Source: Athripsodes cinereus
Lineage: Eukaryota; Arthropoda; Insecta; Trichoptera; Leptoceridae
Reading direction: 5' to 3'
Length of the DNA: 64,000 bases
Assembly (NCBI GenBank): GCA_947579605.1
Contig: OX388318.1
Location: forward strand, 25,840,098-25,904,097
A program made the position numbers and the translations under genes. This document shows positions 57,491 through 64,000 of the stretch, piece by piece (within the stretch, counting starts at the first letter, position 1; each line of letters starts with the position of its first letter). The notes under the pieces were generated by a model. That model had not been told where the DNA came from. It worked only from the letters and a program-made list of their open reading frames with translations, and searched no databases.

Positions 57491-58659
57491 ATGTACACAT
57501 TATTATTAATTTAAAATAAAAGGCACTTTGTATTTTCCACTAGAATAACTTTATTCAGTTAAATCACGAAACATTCGAAAAACTAATGTACACACTCAAA
57601 AAATATAATATTTTTATATAATTAATTTGATTTGTCTCTATAATTTGAAAGTTGAGACGTATATGTACAAAAAAAGAAATATTAAAATAATAACAAAGTT
57701 TATAATATGTTTGCTTTGTAATTTGTGACAAGTAAATTAACGGGCTAAAATAATTATTGTACCGATTTAGAAAGCTTGCGCAGAAATGAGTGAGACATCA
57801 ATATATTTTTTACTTTGTCCTTCACTATGTATGTTTTATTTATTTATTTAATTTAAAATCATACGGCTAATAGCTATCAACAAAATTATTTAAAAAAAAT
57901 ATTCAGTAAATATATAACTCTATCATAAAAAATAGGTATAATAAAAAAACATCTAAAACGAATTTACAAAAAATAATACATATCATGATAAATTATGAAT
58001 CATTACACAACGTTTAACTCATCAAAACGTTATTTTAAACATAAATACGTATACCTCTATAAAGGGAAATTCATTAGAGTATCCATTAAGGGAAATTATG
58101 TGTAGAGTACAAGTGTTAAATGGATTTATTGTTTTATAATCTTTGATCACAATTTATACTAATATTATCTAATGCATACATATAATGAAATTTAATGGCG
58201 AAAATAATTGATATCACTTACTTATCTAGATAATAAAATAAAAATATATTGGTCCAATAAAATAAACACACATACATATAATAATTTACTTCATTTCAAA
58301 TATTTTAACATAAATCAAACACTTTAATTTAGTGGACTTTTAATTACCTACATATTATTAAAGTTTATAACTTCTCTGTTTTATAATAATTATAACGATT
58401 TCTTCAATTTCTCTTTAATGTGCGTCTCGGATACTCCATATTAAATATATTATTGCTAAAATAGATTTAACGTTATCGATTTTATTAACAGATTTTCTAT
58501 TCCATTAGCCATTTACGTATGATTTTTTATAGTGCGTTAGTGCTGAATTTGGTAGAATGAAATAAAATCGAATATGATTATTTGAAGATAAATCTGATGA
58601 CACTTATATTATCTCTGTCAATAATTAAGATGTTTAAAATGTTTTGAGCCTAAAGTTAG
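57491..58659. other. No gene recognised
   Basis: Very AT-rich with no motif-bearing frame. Confidence 0.4.
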
Positions 58660-58800
58660 GTTAGTTGGAAGAAATCGCACCGCTGCGATAAATTCGCCCT
58701 CTGTATATTGGTAATATCTTATTTTAATGCAATTTTTTATTAAATTGTGTGTATTGTGATCAGTGTACAGTAAAGAAAGATTAAATAAAAATAAATAAAT
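58660..58800 (+). repeat. RTE-type LINE 3' end or derived SINE
   Basis: ggttagttggaagaaatcgc, then gcgataaattcgccctctgt, then gtgtacagtaaagaaagatt and a (taaa)n tail. Same family as 36968-37108 and 62270-62445. Confidence 0.7.
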
Positions 58801-59064
58801 TAATAAAGTCTCCCCAAGGAGTGAGACCTCGTATACATGTATTATTTTACCTTTGTCTTTCCTAATTACGGAGTTCATTGAGGACATATTATATAAATGA
58901 ATACGAACGGGCTAAAATATATATGTGCGGATTTGTCTATCTATACAATCACGGTTTATCACACAAACAGAATAACAACATGTAATTAACATGTAAATCG
59001 TTTTTTCCATGACAATTAAAAGTTAGAAATTCAAGATGAATTGCAGTATACCTCATCATTGCCA

Positions 59065-59600
59065 AATTGAAGATGCTAATTGTCTTATATGTGATGATTC
59101 ATAAATCCCTAACTTATACAGGGTACTCGAAAATTTATAGGAAAGAGTGGGAGGCATATTTTTCGCCGGGGACTCCACATAACGACTATTTTTCCTATTT
59201 TCAATAAATGCACTCATAAATTTACCAGATAATATAATATTTTTATGTAGGCAGTTGAGAACGTTCTCAAAGGATGGTTCTGGCTGGGTCATGTTCTGAA
59301 AATTCTCAATGATAGGTGGCCAAAAAGAGCACTGCCCTTCCGTCTGCAAGAGTTCTGACGGCCCTGGGGACCCTCTTTCACAATGCACCGTTCCTATAAC
59401 AACGACATCAGAGCGCTGGGAATGTCGTGGGAGGAGGTGACGCAATTAGCGCAGAGACGCTTTGAATAGAGGAGGCTGGTTTCTGCCCTGTGCTTCTAGA
59501 GGAGCGTTGGCAGTGATGATGATGATGATGATGATTATTTGTAATAATTGATGTTATAGCCGATGTACAGTTAAGAATTATAATGAATAAATAAATAAAA
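59065..59600. repeat. SINE (-) followed by RTE-like LINE tail (+)
   Basis: 59065-59170 is a SINE 5' half on the - strand. From about 59250 the + strand carries a decayed RTE C-terminus (WLGHVL, RWPKRALPF, DIRALGMSWEEVTQLAQRRF, stop, RRLVSALC) ending in (gat)n near 59515-59540. Then comes an RTE tail with gtacagttaagaatt and (aaat)n. Confidence 0.7.
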
Positions 59601-60194
59601 TTATAAAACCCAGATTAATGAGGCTAAATTCCTGGCTGTAGGTTTAGATAACGCCTTTATAATGAATACATTTAGACTAATTTAAGGGTGCTTTGAATGT
59701 TGTATTTATGTTAAACACAAACTAAGATCTACAGAGATTGTTGTGATGAATTCTAAAATAATACAAACATTAGAATATATTCTACTATTTAAATTACAGA
59801 ATAAACTTAATAACAAACCACAGATAAGTAGGTACACTATCATCTTTAATCTATGGATGACCTTGATCGGACGACAATGGTGTAATTTTCTATGGTATCT
59901 ATTGATAAAATGAAAATAATATCACATTATTCAAAACTAGCTATGTGTACCCGGCTTCGCTCGGGAAATAATTTTAAATTATTGATTTTTAACATAATAT
60001 TATTAAAAAATACATATTTTTTCAAAATATGCAGACTGAGATGTTCTCATTCCATAAAACAATGGATGACTTTGCACTCGAAATTTTTTAAATAACATAC
60101 ATTTATTTCGTTTTATTCATACATATATATATTCAAAAGATGAAAATTCGTTCGATGCTCAGGATGTTAATATTTTTGTGAGAATATTTAATTA

Positions 60195-60360
60195 AACTAC
60201 TACTATACCATCACGGTATACTCCTCAACTGGGTAGCCCGCAGACTAGCTGCACGTAATTAACATGCAAACTGTCCTCTCCATGCCAACAAAAAATTAAG
60301 ACGTTCAGGATGAGTGGCAAATCCCAACGCTGAATTTAAGATTTAAAACTTCTTTATTTT
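60195..60360 (-). repeat. TAG-tailed SINE
   Basis: Full 3' two thirds on the - strand: (act)n tail, ataccatcacggtatactcc, actgtcctctccatgccaac, ttaagacgttcaggatgagt and ctgaatttaagatttaaaac. Confidence 0.7.
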
Positions 60361-60639
60361 TTTGTATTCAGTATTCAATAATACAAACTAACAAACGAAT
60401 ATAAATATTTATGAAACGTAGTAACAATTAGGTAGGTACTTAGGAAGTATAGGTATTCAGAAAATAATAGCTACATTTGTTGAAACGCAGTGATTATTAT
60501 ATTGAGCTTTTTGTAACAGATTATCGATAGTTTGATTTGATTTGTATTAAATTTTCTGCTCGAATTAAGTTGATGTTGGTAAACATCGACTCTCTAGTTC
60601 CATAACTCACCATGTCAAAAATTCTGATTTAATTGGTAA

Positions 60640-61166
60640 TGTGGTGTTCAAATTTGGCGAATATCGCCAGGACGCCAAAATATCGTCAGCCATTTGAACC
60701 ATGTGAACAAAATGACAGCTAGTCTGAAACGATAAAAACTAGTGAAAACGATATCGTCTCAAATTGACCACCTTTTAACTTTTTCTCTGGTTGAACGATT
60801 CGCGCATGCGCAGATGTGCGCGTCGTCCGTATCTATGGTAAAAACTTTATAATCTATAAACTTTATAATGTTTCCTGCTTCGTGACAGTTGTCATCTTTG
60901 TTGTTGGTTTGTGGCGTTTGTTTCCTTAATTAAAAGGCGCCTTCTAACCTCTACTATAACATTTCAACTAATAATAAACACTTCGCGATCTCCATCTCGC
61001 CGTCCGCCATTTTGAAAACAACGTCAAAATCAAAGCGGATCTGACAGATCGTATCTATATCGGTGGATTGTGTGAACAGGTGTGACGATCAATTGGCGTC
61101 CGGCGAATTTTATTTTTTATGCAAACGAAACTCGCCTGGCGATATTCGCCAAATGTGAACACCCCA
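60640..61166 (-). mobile_element. PIF/Harbinger-like MITE, TSD TAA
   Basis: TIRs of about 30 bp: TGTGGTGTTCAAATTTGGCG…aatatcgccagg and the complement of TGGGGTGTTCACATTTGGCG…, flanked by TAA on both sides. On the - strand an ATG at 61010 in the context caaaATGGCGGA opens MADGEMEIAKCLLLVEML, then a stop. This resembles the start of Harbinger nucleases and is shared with 11165-11802. So it is a deletion derivative keeping promoter and start codon. Confidence 0.82.
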
Positions 61167-61548
61167 TAATACACACAATAAACACAACGCTTGCAACTCC
61201 ACAAATAAATAACTATAAAAAATACACGGTTCCCTTCATATATGAAATATTTAGTTTTGAAAAAAAATGTACCTATTTTCAATTCCACAAATGAATATTC
61301 AGTTTTGAAAAAAAAAATGTACTTATTTTCAAGTCTACAAATACGCATTTCGATTTGTTTAATCATTGAACGGAACAAAGACAACGTATATTTTTAACAG
61401 TCCGATTTTTTTCTGGCAATCCACCCGTGACGAGTGATTTGTGATTAACAGTGCGTTTTTTATATAGTATATTTCACTCTCTGTTGTGTTTTTAAATCAC
61501 AATAAAAATATACCAAAATTACATAAATCTCAGTTTCTCGAATATAAG

Positions 61549-62027
61549 TAGTGTTGTGGAATTCTGAAAATAATTCTAAGTAGAGAATTTTCGGAGAATT
61601 TTTTTTATTTTTTATTTAACAGTATAATAATAATAAATACTTAATTCAATCAATCAATAACAATGTACAAATGTTGAGACTATTTATCACCAATATGGCT
61701 ACAATTAATTATGGAAACATAAAAATGTTAGGTACCTACATAGAAAAAAGTGCTAATAACTGATGAAAAATCTTGATGTTTGACACCCCACATGCCCATA
61801 TTTAAGTTAAAAAAAAATTTACAGATACGAAAAGTGTTAATAACCTCTGATTTGGGCCTTAATCAGCCCCACAAGTTTTTGGATCAATCAGGTTGGCTGC
61901 GAAGTATACTAGGCGAAAGGTCATAATACCACTAAGAAAAATTATGGAGAGAAATTTCTCTTCCATCAGAGGAGAAATTCTCGGAGAAATTTCTCGTTCT
62001 CGAGAATTTTCTCTTCTCACATCACTA
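61549..62027. mobile_element. hAT-type MITE, TSD AATATAAG
   Basis: Ends TAGTGTTGTGGAATTC and the complement TCTCACATCACTA, with an exact 8-bp duplication AATATAAG (61541-61548 and 62028-62035). Subterminal words are ggagaattt/aaatttctc. A retroelement 3' end (about 61600-61680, -) sits inside. Confidence 0.85.
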
Positions 62028-62269
62028 AATATAAGACATATTTTCTACTTGTTGAGTTATGGAACTGAACAATCGATATAAATATAATATTTATTTACTT
62101 ACTTATGTACAATAATAACAGCTGTTGAGATGTTGGAATCTTCAATCTTTATACTGCGACAGATTTTATATCGAGGACGGTGAACAATAATATTATCTAT
62201 ACAAAGTACCTGAGTACCTACCTATGTAATTTGTTAAGCTTTTCTGGACCATCAATATAATATACATTA

Positions 62270-62690
62270 GAAACAGATTGATACCTACCTTAAGATAATG
62301 ATTGATATCCATTAGTATCGCTTTTAGCGATAAACTCGCCATCTCTACATGGAATTGTATAACTGATATTTATATGACACTGTTTTATTTTATTATGTAA
62401 TATTGCAACCAATGTACAGTAAAGAATTAAATAAATAAATAAATTAATTGCGAATACCAGGCTATAAAATTGTTTAATGATTTGAGTGTTCATGTTGATA
62501 TTTTCAACATAACATACAATGACTTTATCGCCAGGATAGAGACTCTCCTTTGATTCTGTTTCTTTTTGATGATATCTTTTGTGTTTTCTTTTCTGTCTTG
62601 CTATTTTTTTCTTGTTTTTTAAATTGGCATTTCTTGTTTTTTCATTTTTCTTGCTGAGATCGCCTTGGCCAAAAGCTGTTAATATAATTT
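62270..62690 (+). repeat. RTE 3' end, then tttatcgccagg-type repeat
   Basis: 62270-62445 matches 58660-58800 (cgcttttagcgataaactcg…caatgtacagtaaagaatta…). 62518-62690 matches 41860-42015, from actttatcgccaggatagag to gatcgccttggccaaaagct. Confidence 0.65.
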
Positions 62691-63113
62691 GTCTACATAA
62701 ATTATCTTCTCTCTTCCTTCCTTCCTTCCTCTTCTTCTTTCTATAATAATTATTTATTATATATTGTGCTTTGTATTAAATTGTTCATAGTTTAGATACT
62801 TTAATTGGCGATGTAAATTATTAAATGTATATTATTGTATTATTCATTGATAAAGTTGTTGTATCTATTAAAATAAATAAATAAAAAAAAATATTAGGTC
62901 TAATATTTCAATGCGAGCTTAGGTTAATGTTTATCTTAAACTAGCCCTTAATTTGGTTAAATTTATTGCTTTTACGTCCAATAAACTTTAATATTTAACT
63001 ATTTTACACCAATAGATGTAAGGGACGGATTGATCCTCAGTGATGCCCATCAGCCCTTAAAATTTAAATGTATCAGTATTACTCACTCATTCCTCTTGCA
63101 TCCCCTCATTATT

Positions 63114-63267
63114 AGCAGCGTCCACACAGCTGGATAAAAATGTTAATCATCAATCTTCAATCATTCGGTGACAATCCGGAGCGTTCTCCGAAGAAATATT
63201 CGAATAAGTGCCTTCGTTACCCTCCTTGGGACGAATAACAAGCTCATCCAGCTGTGTGAACGCTGCT
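63114..63267. mobile_element. Short MITE, TSD ATT
   Basis: 154 bp with TIRs AGCAGCGTCCACACAGCTGG…at and their near-exact complement, flanked by ATT on both sides. The interior is related to the MITE at 41270-41583. The frame crossing it (63208-63450) is not a gene. Confidence 0.82.
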
Positions 63268-64000
63268 ATTCTAATATCCTCACTCTATCACGCAACGTTC
63301 AACCAGCCATTCTTCTCAGCCATCACTGCTAAGATGTTGATTTATCGAATAAATTATTTATTGTATCGGATGTTGATATGTGATGGAAGCTGTTGTGACT
63401 GCATGCCAATGTATTTTCTCTGCAGCGCATTGTCTGTATGGACAGTGTAGTTGTAAATTGTATAAAAGGAATCAATCTATATAACACGTATATATCTTAT
63501 CTTTGTCTAATGATAGTGAATGAGTATGATAGTGAATTTTCTATAATTTCCATAAATCATTATTAAACTTGTTTCCTCTTCAGATATTATTCTTGTTAGT
63601 ACCTATTAGCTCTTATAGTAGTAACTTTACAAGTTGGCACGTATTTATGTAGTAACTGAACAGAGGTTGTGCAAGGCCATGTAATGTATGTATGTGCATC
63701 TGTTGCCAATCAAGAGTTAAGTCCTATCTACTGAATGTAGTGAGTATTTCACTATTCTCAGAGAAGAAAAAGTGAAAACTAATTGACCGCAACATCCATG
63801 CATAGGTATTAATAATGTAATATCGTGAAAATGTATGTAAGATTATTGTACCTACCTATATAGTTCTATTCTATTCTTCTCAAGACAGAGCTTTAGGACC
63901 TTTATCCGGTTAAAAAATAAAAAAATTAGTAAATATTCTAAACATTTATATTTATCGCATTGAATTGATAAAATTGATAAGGTCTGATAGGTATCTTTTA
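63268..64000. other. No gene recognised
   Basis: AT-rich sequence to the window end. gcagcgcattgtctgtatgg near 63422 and the following ttgtaaattgtataaaagga look like another retroelement tail, not confirmed. Confidence 0.35.

Overview
The window is AT-rich nuclear DNA of an animal, almost certainly an insect. The one cellular gene found encodes an RPB5 subunit of insect type. Many small dispersed repeats (RTE-like LINE 3' ends, a SINE with a TAG tail, runs like taggtacctac) are of kinds common in Lepidoptera. The order is an inference; animal and insect are much safer.

The only host gene I can support is Polr2E/RPB5, the subunit shared by RNA polymerases I, II and III. It lies on the + strand at 22895-31744 in six coding exons that join into a 210-codon frame with conventional splice sites. 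A poly(A) signal follows at 31831. Its introns hold most of a small transposon museum. Intron 4 carries a PIF/Harbinger-like MITE that has been split by a second MITE and by a full-length, apparently intact two-ORF LINE on the - strand (about 25440-30395).

The rest is a transposon graveyard with several readable structures. Left of the gene (1-22.1 kb) are two related hAT elements with GCGGGATCCCGC-type ends (1317-2621 and 18091-19983), the second inside a larger hAT of another type (17883-22085) that also hosts a MITE. This part also holds a short hAT MITE (8383-8747), a Harbinger-like relic (11165-11802), LINE tails, and an unusual pair of mirrored 20-bp repeat arrays (14.1-14.8 kb). Right of the gene lie a 115-bp-arm foldback (32035-32300) and a Penelope-like element with RT, GIY-YIG nuclease and a hammerhead-ribozyme motif (33328-35203). 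A Tc1-like relic with intact TIRs (35541-36571) and a SINE broken by three later insertions (36865-37705) follow. Beyond these are a nested foldback (41248-41690), a hAT with AAAATAC-rich ends (45270-46577), a truncated sister copy of the intronic LINE (49416-49956), and further MITEs and LINE ends up to 64 kb.

Several insertions are proven by exact target-site duplications read directly from the sequence: CGTACAAC, ATTCAAAG, TGTAGATT, CTCTAAGC, GATATAAA and AATATAAG (hAT, 8 bp); TAA (Harbinger-like, 3 bp); TA (Tc1); and a 15-bp duplication around a SINE at 56016-56253. I saw no tRNA or rRNA gene, no CRISPR and no bacterial or viral gene set. Nothing here amounts to a new multi-gene system. 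The most interesting items are the ribozyme-bearing Penelope element with an inverted 5' end, the multi-level nesting inside the RPB5 intron, and the mirrored 20-bp arrays.
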